Below are positions 26,277 through 34,879 of a stretch of 64,000 bases of DNA, piece after piece. How positions within the stretch are numbered: position 1 is the stretch's first letter; the number at the start of each line of letters is the position of its first letter. Under the pieces are notes generated by a model. The model ran no database searches. It was not told the DNA's origin and saw only the letters and a program-made list of their open reading frames with translations. The DNA is from Geodermatophilus obscurus. GTDB lineage: Bacteria > Actinomycetota > Actinomycetes > Mycobacteriales > Geodermatophilaceae. The position numbers and the translations under genes are program-made. Where the stretch lies: contig NZ_FOWE01000008.1 of NCBI RefSeq assembly GCF_900115395.1, forward strand, positions 124,001 through 188,000, read 5' to 3'.

Positions 26277-28781
26277 TCAGTCGGGCGAGAAGGACGGGTC
26301 GCGCAGAGCGGCAGCGGCGACGGCGGGGGCCGACGCGGGTGCCAGGAGGGTGACGACGGTGGTGGGCGGCACCGAGGACGGGCAGACGGCCGCCACCGCG
26401 GCGAGGGACGTCGAGGACGACGCCGACGGCGAGGTCGGTCCCGCGGGCTTGGGTCCCGGCGGGGTCGGGGTGGGCTCGACCGGCAGGACGGGCTCCACCG
26501 GCTCACCGGCGGGCACCGGATCCGTGCCCGCGTGGGTCGGCGGCGCCGCCCGCCCGACGTCTGCCATGCCTCCGCCCAGGACGGCCACGGAGTGGACGAG
26601 CGATGGGACGACCGACCGGCACGCGGGCCCGTGGGCCGTGGTGGAGGCGGCCCGGCCGCCGACGGCCGTGGCGACGGCGGACAGCGCCGTCTCGACCGCG
26701 TCCTCGAGGACGGACGTGACGACCAGCGCCGCCGACTGACCCACGGAGGCCGCCGGCGAGGTGATGACGGACGCTGTCGTGTTCGCGGCAGGCTGCGGGA
26801 CCGGCGCGGTTGCCAGGGGAGTGACGTCGACCGGCTCGACCGGCGGGACGACGGCCTGGACGACCGGCGCCGGCGGCGGGACGACGGCCTGGATGATCGT
26901 CGCGGTGGGGGCCGTGACGGTCTGAGCCGGAACGGTGTTGACCGCCTGCGCGACGACTGGCGGCAGCGGGTCGACCACCGGCGCGACGGCCACGGCCGCC
27001 GGCGGGATCACAGGCGCGACGACCTGGGCGACGGCCTCGATCACCGGCGTCACGGCTCCGATCACCGGCGGCGGCGCGGGCGCGATGACCTCGACCACCG
27101 GAGCGACCACCGGAGCCACGGCCTCCACGACCGGCTGCACCGTTCCCGCGGGAAAGCCCTCCACCGGAGCGACCAGCGGCGGGACGACCCCGACAACCGG
27201 CGGCCGCGCGGGTGCGACCACCACGGCCACCGGCGGCCGTGTGGGTGCGACGGCCTCCAGGACCGGCTCGACCACCGGAACGACGACCTCGACCACGGGC
27301 GGAAGCGCGGGCACGACCACCTCGACCACCGGCGGCCGCATGGGTGCGACGACCTCGACAACCGGAGCGACCACCGGTGGGACGACGCCGACCACCGGCG
27401 GGAGCGCGGGAGCTACCACCTCGACCACCGGCGGCCGCGCGGGCGCAACGACCTCGACTACCGGTGGCAGCGCCGGCGCAACGACCTCCACCACCGGCTC
27501 GACCACCGGAGCGACGACTTCACGGACCGGAGCCGCCACGGGAGGAACCACGGGAGGAAGGACCTCCGCCACCGGCTCGATCACCGGCGCGATGACCTCG
27601 CGCACCGGAGCGGCCACGGGCGGGAGCGCAGGCGCGACGACCTCGACCACCGGCGGCAGCACGGGCGCGACGACCTCGCGGACCGGAGCCGCCACAGGCG
27701 GGACCACCGACTCGACGACCTCAGGCACCGGCGGCCCATCCCGGCCGACCGCCTTGCCCGGGACGTCCCTCGCGGGTGGCCCCACCGGCCGTGCGGTGGG
27801 TGGCACAACTGTCTCGACCACCGGCTGCACCGTTCCCGCGAGAACGTCGACGACCTGCTCGACCACCGGGATCACCGGTTCGACAACCGGCGCCAGCACC
27901 TCGGCCGGAACGTCCACGACCGGCTCGACGACGGGTTCGGTGACCGGCTCGACCGTCTCCGCGGGAACGTCCGGCACGACCTCGAACACCGGCTCCAGGA
28001 CCGGCTCGACGACGTCGATGACCGCCTCGACCACGGGAGTGGGGGCCTCCGCAGGAACGTCCGGCACGACCTCGGCGACCGGCTCCGGCGCCTGCTCGAC
28101 GACCTCCGCCACCGGCTCGAGCACTTCCGCGGACGTGTCTGCGACTGGCTCGATCACCGGCGCCGGCGTTCCCGCGAGAACGTCCGGCACGACCTCGGCG
28201 ACCGGCTCCGGCGCCTGCTCGACGACCTCCGCCACCGGCTCGAGCACTTCCGCGGACGTGTCTGCGACTGGCTCGATCACCGGCGCCGGCGTTCCCGCGA
28301 GAACGTCCGGCACGACCTCGGCGACCGGCTCCGGCGCCTGCTCGACGACCTCCGCCACCGGCTCCATGACCGGCTCGACGACGTCAACGACCTCGACCAC
28401 GGGAGCAGGGGCCTCCGCGGGAACGTCCGGCACGACCTCCGCGACCGGCTCCGGCGCCTGCTCGACGACCTCCGCCACCGGCTCCATGACCGGCTCGACG
28501 ACGTCAACGACCTCGACCACGGGAGCAGGGGCCTCCGCGGGAACGTCCGGCACGACCTCGGCGGCGACCTCCGCCACCGGCTCGGCGACCGGCTCGGCGA
28601 CCGGCTCGGTCACCTCCGCGGCAGCGTCACTCGCCGCCGTCGCGACGTCCTCCAGCGCATCGCCGAGCGGGGCGAGGACGAGGGGGTCGTCGGCGCGCGC
28701 GGCACCGGCCGACATGAGCAGGACGCCGTGGATCCCGGCGATCAGCGCGACGAGGAGCAGCAGCCTCCGCAGCCAGGGCAC
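26277..28781 (-). CDS. Secreted Val/Pro/Glu-rich repeat protein
   Basis: 834 aa from GTG 28781, picked because it opens a good signal peptide (MPWLRRLLLLVALIAGIHGV, cleavage after AARA). The frame extends 16 codons upstream to GTG 28829. After the signal come near-identical 40-41-residue units (VVPDVPAEAPAPVVEVVDVV, then EPVMEPVAEVVEQAPEPVAE) and then several dozen shorter units of the type PPVVEVVAPALPPVVEVVAP with few other residues. There is no catalytic domain or sorting signal. It is probably a rod-like or unstructured surface/exported protein. The repetitive DNA explains the long antisense frames, which are not genes. Confidence 0.75.
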   Translation of the reverse strand: MPWLRRLLLLVALIAGIHGVLLMSAGAARADDPLVLAPLGDALEDVATAASDAAAEVTEPVAEPVAEPVAEVAAEVVPDVPAEAPAPVVEVVDVVEPVMEPVAEVVEQAPEPVAEVVPDVPAEAPAPVVEVVDVVEPVMEPVAEVVEQAPEPVAEVVPDVLAGTPAPVIEPVADTSAEVLEPVAEVVEQAPEPVAEVVPDVLAGTPAPVIEPVADTSAEVLEPVAEVVEQAPEPVAEVVPDVPAEAPTPVVEAVIDVVEPVLEPVFEVVPDVPAETVEPVTEPVVEPVVDVPAEVLAPVVEPVIPVVEQVVDVLAGTVQPVVETVVPPTARPVGPPARDVPGKAVGRDGPPVPEVVESVVPPVAAPVREVVAPVLPPVVEVVAPALPPVAAPVREVIAPVIEPVAEVLPPVVPPVAAPVREVVAPVVEPVVEVVAPALPPVVEVVAPARPPVVEVVAPALPPVVGVVPPVVAPVVEVVAPMRPPVVEVVVPALPPVVEVVVPVVEPVLEAVAPTRPPVAVVVAPARPPVVGVVPPLVAPVEGFPAGTVQPVVEAVAPVVAPVVEVIAPAPPPVIGAVTPVIEAVAQVVAPVIPPAAVAVAPVVDPLPPVVAQAVNTVPAQTVTAPTATIIQAVVPPPAPVVQAVVPPVEPVDVTPLATAPVPQPAANTTASVITSPAASVGQSAALVVTSVLEDAVETALSAVATAVGGRAASTTAHGPACRSVVPSLVHSVAVLGGGMADVGRAAPPTHAGTDPVPAGEPVEPVLPVEPTPTPPGPKPAGPTSPSASSSTSLAAVAAVCPSSVPPTTVVTLLAPASAPAVAAAALRDPSFSPD
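28056..28620. repeat. Tandem 120-123-bp repeats inside the Val/Pro-rich gene
   Basis: The mark aacgtccggcacgacc recurs at 28056, 28179, 28302, 28422 and 28542, giving spacings of 123, 123, 120 and 120 bp. Adjacent units are almost identical (28381-28500 against 28501-28620), which implies recent expansion by unequal recombination. The period is a multiple of three, so the frame is kept. Confidence 0.85.
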
Positions 28782-28883
28782 GACGACTACGCCCTCCGCG
28801 GCCACCGGTGCCGAGCCTGCTCTCCGCACACCGCGAGACTAGGTCGGCTGGAATAGGCCCGCTCGGCGACGGCGATGCGTCCT

Positions 28884-29618
28884 TCACATGATGCGCACGC
28901 GCAGCCGGCGAAACCCGCGGCCCTTGTTCTCCAGCTTCACGACCTCCACCCGCCCGACCATCGCCGTCGACGCGACGTGGGTGCCGCCGTCGGCCTGGGT
29001 GTCGAGACCGACGATGTCGACGATGCGCACCTGCTCGATGTCCGGCGGCAGCAGGTCGGTCGCCGTCCGGATGAGGTCCGGGATGGCATAGGCCTCCTCG
29101 CGCGGCAGCGTGCGGACCTCGATCGGCCGGTCCGCGGCGATCTCGGCGTTGACCGCCTCGGTGATGCGGTCGCGGAAGTCGGCGGGCACCTCGGGCAGGT
29201 CGAAGTCCATCCGGGCGACCAGCGGCTCCATGTTGCCGCCGGTCACCTTGGCGCCGAAGTCGCGGAGCACGACGCCGGTGAGCACGTGCAGCCCCGAGTG
29301 CGTGCGCATGAGCGCCGTCCGCCGCTCGTCGTCCAGCGCGCCGCGCACCGCCGTCCCGGGCGGCGGCACCGGGTCGCCCTCGGCCGGCACGAGGTAGAGG
29401 TCGTCGCCCTTGACCGTCCCGGCGATCCGGGTGCGCACCCCGCCCCAGAGCAGCACGCCCTCGTCCGGCGGCTGCCCCCCACCGCCCGGGTAGAAGGCCG
29501 ACCGGTCGAGGACGATCCCCCGCTCCGGGTCGACGGCGACGACGGTCGCGTCCCACTCCCGGACGGTCGCGTCGGCCAGGTCGAGACGGTGGGTGTGCCC
29601 GTGCCGGTCAGCGCTCAC
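28884..29618 (-). CDS. Alanyl-tRNA editing protein (AlaX-like)
   Basis: 244 aa from GTG 29618. The AlaRS-type editing domain is seen: AFYPGGGGQPPDEG in the N-terminal part, the HxxxH zinc motif RTHSGLHVLTG, and the second metal half QADGGTHVAST. In most members the residue before GGTHV is a zinc-binding Cys, and here it is Asp, as I recall for a subset of AlaX proteins. The enzyme would deacylate Ser-tRNA(Ala) or Gly-tRNA(Ala) in trans. It stands between the repeat-protein gene and the GATase gene on the same strand. Confidence 0.87.
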   Translation of the reverse strand: MSADRHGHTHRLDLADATVREWDATVVAVDPERGIVLDRSAFYPGGGGQPPDEGVLLWGGVRTRIAGTVKGDDLYLVPAEGDPVPPPGTAVRGALDDERRTALMRTHSGLHVLTGVVLRDFGAKVTGGNMEPLVARMDFDLPEVPADFRDRITEAVNAEIAADRPIEVRTLPREEAYAIPDLIRTATDLLPPDIEQVRIVDIVGLDTQADGGTHVASTAMVGRVEVVKLENKGRGFRRLRVRIM

Positions 29619-29666
29619 GGGGGCATCCTGCCGCGCCGCCGCCGTCGCCCGGCCACGGCCACGGGC

Positions 29667-30392
29667 TCAGGCGGCCACGTCGTCGGACAGCCCGTCGGCC
29701 CGGTCGAGGAACGCCGCCACCAGCCGGGCGCAGGCCGCGGCCGCCTCGGGTGCCCGCTCGGCGATCTCCCGCCGCAGCCCCGGCACCAGCGCGGCGGCCT
29801 CGGGCGGCGGCGGGCCGGTGAGCGCCCAGGTCTCCTCCCACGCCGAGAAGGCGCCCGGGTCGATCTCCGGGTGGAACTGCACGCCCAGGTGCGGCCCCGA
29901 CGTGAACGCCTGCACCGCCCGCGCGGTGCGCGCGACCTCCACCGCGCCGGGCGGCACCGTGAACCGGTCGCCGTGGTACTCGAACCACGGACCGGCCGGC
30001 ACCAGCGAGGCGTCGGCGGACTCGACGTCGAGGAAGCCGTGCTCCCCCTCCGGAGCCTCGGACACCACGCCACCCAGCACCCGCGACATCGCCTGCCCGC
30101 CGAAGCAGACGCCGAGCACCGGCGTCCCGGCGTCGACCGCCCGCCGCAGGTAGGCCAGCTCCGCCCCGAGCCACGGCACGGTGTCGTCGTACGCGGCCGC
30201 ACCCGAGCCCACCACCACGAGCGTGCGCAGGCCGGCGGGGTCGGGCAGGTCGGTGAGCAGCGGGGACGGCCCCACGGTGGTGCCGACGACGACCGTCAGC
30301 CCCTGCGCCTCCAGCGCGGGCCGCAGGGTGCCGACCAGGCGGTGCCCGCGGGAGGGGTCGGCGTCGTGGACGAGGACGAGAGCGGTCTGCAC
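29667..30392 (-). CDS. Class I glutamine amidotransferase-like protein
   Basis: 241 aa from GTG 30392. Triad residues are visible: nucleophile Cys in LGVCFGGQAMSRVLGG, and His and Glu in GVQFHPEIDPGAF. Stand-alone GATase1 proteins of this size resemble GMP synthase-like or gamma-glutamyl-hydrolase-type amidotransferases of unknown acceptor. Its start overlaps the upstream end of the divergent glycosylase frame. Confidence 0.87.
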   Translation of the reverse strand: MQTALVLVHDADPSRGHRLVGTLRPALEAQGLTVVVGTTVGPSPLLTDLPDPAGLRTLVVVGSGAAAYDDTVPWLGAELAYLRRAVDAGTPVLGVCFGGQAMSRVLGGVVSEAPEGEHGFLDVESADASLVPAGPWFEYHGDRFTVPPGAVEVARTARAVQAFTSGPHLGVQFHPEIDPGAFSAWEETWALTGPPPPEAAALVPGLRREIAERAPEAAAACARLVAAFLDRADGLSDDVAA

Positions 30393-31311
30393 GGGTGCAG
30401 TATCGGCAGGTGCCCGCGTCCTCCAGGTCCCGACCGGCGACACCGACCTCGCCGCCACGCTCGGATCGGTCGCCTGGCTGCCCCGCGACCCGACGACGCG
30501 GCTGGCGCCCGGCCGGTTCGAGCGCGCCACCTGGACGCCGGACGGCAGCGGCACCGTCGTCGTCACCTGGTCCCCGGACGGCGGCACCGCGCGGGTCGAG
30601 GCCTCCGGCGACGGCGCCGGCTGGCTGCTCGACCGCGCCCCGCGGCTGCTGGGCTGCGAGGACGACGTCGCCGGCTTCGACCCACCCGCCCAGCCGCTGC
30701 GCGACCTGTGGCGGCGGCACGGCCGGCGGCGGATCGCCCGCACCGGCACGCTCTGGCACGACCTGGCCTGCCTGGTCGTGCAGCAGCGCATCGACCGGAT
30801 CTCCGCCGCCGACCAGTGGCGCCGCCTGGTCACCGCCCACGGCTCCCCCGCTCCCGGCGTCGACGGCCTGTGGGCACCGCCGGCACCGGCGACGCTGGCC
30901 CGGCTGTCCCCGGTCGACCTGCACCGCCTCGGCCTCGAGCGCACGCGGGCCTCGACCCTCGTCGGCGCCGGCCTGGCGCTGGCCCGCCACCAGCACCTCG
31001 CCGACGACGACGTCGCTCCCGGCACCGCCGCGCTGCGCGCCGTCCCCGGCATCGGCCCGTGGACCACCGGCTGCCTGGCCGCGCTGACCTGGGGCGATCG
31101 GGACGCCGTCATCCCCGGCGACAGCGGCATCCCGTCGCTGGTGGCGTGGGCGCTGGCCGGGCGGCACCGCGCCGACGACGCCGCGATGCTCGACCTGCTG
31201 GAGCCCCACCGCCCGCACCGCTACCGCGTGCTGGGCCTGGTCATGGCCAGCGGCCGGCGCCCGCCGCGGCACGCCCCGCGCGGTCACCGGCAGGACATCC
31301 GCCGCCGCTGA
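30328..31311 (+). CDS. DNA-3-methyladenine glycosylase II-type (AlkA/HhH-GPD) protein
   Basis: About 300 conserved residues. The HhH-GPD core is LRAVPGIGPWTTGCLAALTWGDRDAV, followed by the catalytic Asp in PGDSGIPSL. The N-terminal beta domain starts near RVLQVPTGDTDLAATLG. The start is a problem: the homology begins around 30415, but there is no in-frame ATG, GTG or TTG close by. The nearest is GTG 30328, inside the divergent GATase gene. A non-canonical start or a sequence indel is possible. The enzyme excises alkylated bases in base-excision repair. Confidence 0.78.
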   Translation: MPTRRCPREGSASWTRTRAVCTGAVSAGARVLQVPTGDTDLAATLGSVAWLPRDPTTRLAPGRFERATWTPDGSGTVVVTWSPDGGTARVEASGDGAGWLLDRAPRLLGCEDDVAGFDPPAQPLRDLWRRHGRRRIARTGTLWHDLACLVVQQRIDRISAADQWRRLVTAHGSPAPGVDGLWAPPAPATLARLSPVDLHRLGLERTRASTLVGAGLALARHQHLADDDVAPGTAALRAVPGIGPWTTGCLAALTWGDRDAVIPGDSGIPSLVAWALAGRHRADDAAMLDLLEPHRPHRYRVLGLVMASGRRPPRHAPRGHRQDIRRR

Positions 31312-31399
31312 CGGGCCGGGGCTTCCGCCGGAGCCCCCACGCGAGGACGCTGTGGGACGCGGCGGTGCCGTGGGGCGCCGCCGTCCGAGGGAGGACCGC

Positions 31400-32020
31400 A
31401 TGTACGCACGCTCGACCACGCTCACCGGTAGCCCGATGACCATCGAGGACGGCATCACCTACGTCATCGACGAGGTCATGCCCGCGGTCACCGCGATGCC
31501 CGGCTGCGTGGGGCTGTCGATGCTGGCCGACCGGGAGTCCGGCCGCAGCATCGTCACCTCGGGCTGGCGCGACGCGGAGGCGATGGCCGCCAGCGAGGAG
31601 GGCATCCGCGGCATGCGCGAGCACGCCGGCGGCATCTTCGGCGGACCGCCCGAGGTGCACGAGTGGGAGGTCGCCGTCATGCACCGCCGCTCCGAGGCGC
31701 CGTCGGGGGCGTGCACCCGGGTGACGTGGAGCCGCTGTGCGCCCGAGGACGTCGACCGCGTGCTCGACGCCTACCGCACGATCATGGTGCCGCGGATGGA
31801 GGACTACGGCGGCTTCGTCAGCGTCAGCCTCTTCCTCGACCGCGAGAAGGGGGAGGCGGCGTCGGCGGTGACCTTCGAGAACCGCGACTGCATGGCCGCC
31901 AGCCGCACCCACGCACGGGCCAGCCGGGACGACTTCGCCCGGCTCATGCGCATGGAGATCACCGACCACGACGAGTTCGACCTCGTCCTGGCCCACCTGC
32001 GGATCCCCGAGACGGTCTGA
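31400..32020 (+). CDS. Hypothetical protein with ABM-like ferredoxin-fold repeats
   Basis: 206 aa from ATG 31400, with gaggac upstream. Two related halves are apparent: MYARSTTLTGSPMTIEDGIT..VMPAVTAMPGCVGLSMLADRES..TSGWRDAEAMAAS and CTRVTWSRCAPEDVDRVLDA..VSVSLFLDREKGEAASAVTF. The pattern of a short strand, a helix and a GWRDAEAM-type strand is that of antibiotic-biosynthesis-monooxygenase (ABM) dimeric barrels. No cofactor motif exists. A perfect 38-bp palindrome follows the stop. Confidence 0.75.
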   Translation: MYARSTTLTGSPMTIEDGITYVIDEVMPAVTAMPGCVGLSMLADRESGRSIVTSGWRDAEAMAASEEGIRGMREHAGGIFGGPPEVHEWEVAVMHRRSEAPSGACTRVTWSRCAPEDVDRVLDAYRTIMVPRMEDYGGFVSVSLFLDREKGEAASAVTFENRDCMAASRTHARASRDDFARLMRMEITDHDEFDLVLAHLRIPETV

Positions 32021-32025
32021 GGTCT

Positions 32026-32063
32026 CCCCTGTCCGCCTTTCGCGCGCGAAAGGCGGACAGGGG
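32026..32063. terminator. Bidirectional terminator, 38-bp perfect palindrome
   Basis: cccctgtccgcctttcgcg pairs perfectly with its complement with no unpaired loop bases. It sits 6 bp after the ABM-like stop and 13 bp before the stop of the convergent acyl-CoA dehydrogenase, so it can end both transcripts. Confidence 0.75.
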
Positions 32064-32075
32064 GCGGACCCGGCG

Positions 32076-33155
32076 TCACACCACGCGGGTGAAGGTGGGC
32101 CAGACGTCGTCGCCACCGTCGGCGACCAGGCCGGCGCCGAGCACGCGGGACCACACCGACTCGGTGCCGGCCTCGTCGCGCCAGGACCAGCAGCGCCGGG
32201 TGAGGTGGTGCAGCCGGTGCTCCTGGGTGAAGCCGATCGCGCCGTGCACCTGGTGGGCGAGCTTGGCGACGGTCTCGACCGCCTCCCCCGCCCGCACCTT
32301 CGCCGCGGCGGCCGCCAGCTCCACCGTCTCCTCGTCCCGGTCCAGCGCCTGCACGGCGGCGTCGACCAGCGCGGTGGTGGCGGTGACCTCGCCGGCCATC
32401 TGCGCCAGCTCCATCTGGACGGCCTGGAACTTGCCGAGCGGCCGGCCGAACTGCACCCGCTCGCCGGCGTACTGCACCGTCCAGGCCAGCACCTGCTCCA
32501 GCGCCGCGGACAGCTGCACCGCGCGGGCCAGGGCGTAGCGCGCCCGCACCCGCGTCACCTGCGCCGGGGACAGCAGCGCGCCGGGCACGCCGACGCCGTC
32601 GAGCACCAGCGACCCGCGCGGCTCCCCGGCCAGGTTGACCGCCCGGGACGCGCCCAGCCCGGCGGTGTCGACGACGGCGAGCACCGCGCCCTCGATCCCC
32701 GCGGGCGGGGTCGCCAGCACCGCGACGTGCCGGGCGACGCCGGCCCACGGCACGTCGGTGGCGGTGCCGGTGAGGACGAACCGGCCCGGGCCGTCGCCGT
32801 CGTCGGAGGGCTCGGCGGTGACCGCGCCGTCCACCGCGATCGTCAGCGGCTCCTCCGGCGAGGGCAGGTCGAGGTCGGCGGCCAGCAGCGCGGGCCCGGC
32901 GACCAGCAGCTGCTCGGCCACCGGCACCGCGCCGGCCCCCGCGGCCAGCGTCCGCACGACCGCCACGGCGTCGGCGAGCTCGCCGCCGGAGCCGCCGGAC
33001 TCCTCGGGCAGCCCGACGCCGGTCAGCCCGGCCCCGGCCAGCGCGGTCCACAGGCCCTCGTCCCACTGCCGCTCGGCCGTCAGCACGAACGGCTCGTGCC
33101 CGGCGAGGATCTCCCGGACGGTCTCGACCACCAGGTCCTGGTCGGATGCGGTCAT
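32076..33155 (-). CDS. Acyl-CoA dehydrogenase, beta-type subunit
   Basis: 359 aa from ATG 33155, a little shorter than classical enzymes (about 380). The family fold is clear (TGVGLPEESGGSGGELADAV, PVAEQLLVAGPALLAADL, AMQLSAALEQVLAW-like, QVHGAIGFTQEHRLHHLTRR). It overlaps the upstream dehydrogenase gene by 4 bp. In actinobacteria such adjacent unequal pairs form alpha2-beta2 dehydrogenases (FadE28-FadE29-like, steroid side-chain or CoA-ester oxidation), with one subunit carrying most of the FAD and catalytic residues. Here the QVHGAIGFT motif retains FAD contacts. Confidence 0.87.
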   Translation of the reverse strand: MTASDQDLVVETVREILAGHEPFVLTAERQWDEGLWTALAGAGLTGVGLPEESGGSGGELADAVAVVRTLAAGAGAVPVAEQLLVAGPALLAADLDLPSPEEPLTIAVDGAVTAEPSDDGDGPGRFVLTGTATDVPWAGVARHVAVLATPPAGIEGAVLAVVDTAGLGASRAVNLAGEPRGSLVLDGVGVPGALLSPAQVTRVRARYALARAVQLSAALEQVLAWTVQYAGERVQFGRPLGKFQAVQMELAQMAGEVTATTALVDAAVQALDRDEETVELAAAAAKVRAGEAVETVAKLAHQVHGAIGFTQEHRLHHLTRRCWSWRDEAGTESVWSRVLGAGLVADGGDDVWPTFTRVV

Positions 33156-34321
33156 CGCAGGCCCAGCCCGCGCGCCACGATCCCCTTGAGGATCTCGTTG
33201 GTCCCGCCGCGCAGCGTGTAGCCCGGCGCGTGCAGCTGGGCCTCGGCGAGCGCCCGCCCGAGCGGGTCGGGGCTGTCCAGCGACGCGGGCACGTCGACCA
33301 CCCGGCGCACCTCGTCGACGACGTCCTGCTCGAACGTCGTCCCCATGTCCTTGACCAGCGCGGCCGGGATGTCGGGCAGCTCCCCGCGGTCCAGCGCCGC
33401 CGCGATGCGCAGCGACAGCTGCCGCAGCGCCAGCGCCCGCGACGACAGCCGCCCCAGCACCGCCAGCTGCGCTGGGTCGCCGGTGGCGGCGGCGCGCCGG
33501 CCGAACTCGGCCAGCAGCGGCCAGGTGGAGAGGAACCGCTCGGGACCGGACCGCTCGAAGGCCAGCTCCGCGGTCACCTGGTGCCAGCCGTTGCCCTCCT
33601 CGCCGAGCAGCATGTCGCCGGGGACGACGACGTCGTCGAACACCACCTCGTTGAAGTGGTGGCCGCCGTCGAGGATGCGGATCGGGTTGACCGTGATGCC
33701 GGGCAGCGACAGGTCGACCACCAGCTGGGTCAGGCCCTGGTGCTTACCGCGCGGGCCCTCACCGGGCGGGCCGGTGCGCACCAGCACGATCCCGTAGTGG
33801 GAGTGGTGGGCGTTGCTCGTCCACACCTTCGCGCCGTTGACCACGAAGTCGCCGTCGGCGTTGCGGGTGCCGCGGGTGCGGATGGAGGCGAGGTCGGAGC
33901 CGCTGTCGGGCTCGCTCATCCCGATGACGAAGTAGCACTGGCCGGCGGCGATGCGCGGCAGGATCTCCTTGCGCTGCGCCTCGGTGCCGTAGCGCAGCAG
34001 CGCGAGCCCGGACTGGCGGTCGGCGATCCAGTGCGCGGCCACCGGGGCGCCGGCGGCGAGCAGCTCCTCGGTGACGGCGTAGCGCTCCATCGCGCTGCGC
34101 TCGTGGCCGCCGTACTCCTTCGGCCAGGTCATCCCCAGCCAGCCGCGGGCGCCGAGCTTCCGGGAGAAGTCGGGGTCGACGCCGGACAGCCAGGTGTCGA
34201 CGTGGGTGGTGAAGCTGCCGGCGGCGAGCTCCTCGGCGAGGAACCGCCGCACCTCCAGGCGCACCTGCTCGGCGGCCTCCGACGGCGGCGCGGGCGCCAG
34301 GGTCAACTGGTCGTTGCTCAT
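33152..34321 (-). CDS. Acyl-CoA dehydrogenase, alpha-type subunit
   Basis: 389 aa from ATG 34321 (MSNDQLTLAP). The frame extends to 34375 but without homology. Motifs: GLLMTWPKEYGG-like GMTWPKEYGGHERS, CYFVIGMSEPDSGSDLASIRT (FAD/substrate loop), GDFVVNGAKVWTS, FERSGPERFL, and YTLRGGTNEILKGIVARGLGL at the C-terminus. It is the first gene of a two-gene operon with the 359-aa subunit. The expected reaction is alpha-beta desaturation of an acyl-CoA, passing electrons to ETF. The substrate is unknown. Confidence 0.9.
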   Translation of the reverse strand: MSNDQLTLAPAPPSEAAEQVRLEVRRFLAEELAAGSFTTHVDTWLSGVDPDFSRKLGARGWLGMTWPKEYGGHERSAMERYAVTEELLAAGAPVAAHWIADRQSGLALLRYGTEAQRKEILPRIAAGQCYFVIGMSEPDSGSDLASIRTRGTRNADGDFVVNGAKVWTSNAHHSHYGIVLVRTGPPGEGPRGKHQGLTQLVVDLSLPGITVNPIRILDGGHHFNEVVFDDVVVPGDMLLGEEGNGWHQVTAELAFERSGPERFLSTWPLLAEFGRRAAATGDPAQLAVLGRLSSRALALRQLSLRIAAALDRGELPDIPAALVKDMGTTFEQDVVDEVRRVVDVPASLDSPDPLGRALAEAQLHAPGYTLRGGTNEILKGIVARGLGLR

Positions 34322-34432
34322 GGGACGGTCCCCCACCTCGGCGTGGCAGTTGTCACCGTCGGTTGTACAGGTCACCCCCGTGTCCCACCCGCGGACGGGG
34401 TGTCGGACACCCCACTCCCCCGGCGCGTGCCC

Positions 34433-34765
34433 TCAGCGGCGCTCGTCCCCCGGGAACGCGTCGGAGGCCCGCTGCCGCAGCTCGGTGACGGCCTCCCCGG
34501 CGATGGTCGCCATGCGGGTGACCACCCCGGACACCAGCCGGCGCACCTGCGCGGGGTCCAGGCCCAGCACCGAGCCGAGCCCCGCCGCGACGTCCAGGCC
34601 CGGGAACGACGACGACGGCGGCGGTGCCGGCGCCGCGGCCTGCTCGGGTGACCAGCGCATCGCGTCGCCGGAGATCGTGAGGTCGCCGCCGGCGCCGTCG
34701 AGGGCGTCGGACAGGTCCTCGCTCGCGGCGCGCCGCGGCTCGCCGTCGTCGTCGGCAGGTCCCAC
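34433..34765 (-). CDS. Small hypothetical protein
   Basis: 110 aa from GTG 34765. The first 55 residues are acidic and Pro/Ala-rich and probably disordered. The second half (GLDVAAGLGSVLGLDPAQVRRLVSGVV, then TRMATIAGEAVTELRQRASDAF) forms a predicted pair of amphipathic helices. I do not recognise it. It lies downstream of the PP2C phosphatase gene in the same direction, with a gap of about 110 bp. Confidence 0.5.
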   Translation of the reverse strand: MGPADDDGEPRRAASEDLSDALDGAGGDLTISGDAMRWSPEQAAAPAPPPSSSFPGLDVAAGLGSVLGLDPAQVRRLVSGVVTRMATIAGEAVTELRQRASDAFPGDERR

Positions 34766-34879
34766 GGCGGCCTCCTCGCCGGTGCGCGCCGGCGTGCTGC
34801 GGCGCTACCGGGATGGTCCGCCCGGCGGCCCCGACCCGCCAGCCGTCCGGGTCAGCAGGTCCGGGTCGGTGCAGCCGGG

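Noticed and set aside
28056..28620. Regular 120-bp repeats as a possible CRISPR array
   Set aside because: The period is a multiple of three, units are identical along their whole length with no variable spacers, and they code for a continuous protein.
26532..28856. Long plus-strand open frames (774 and 635 residues) opposite the Val/Pro repeat gene
   Set aside because: They are made of low-complexity Arg/Asp or Thr/Gly text produced by reading the repeat DNA in reverse. They have no domain, no signal peptide and no plausible start context.
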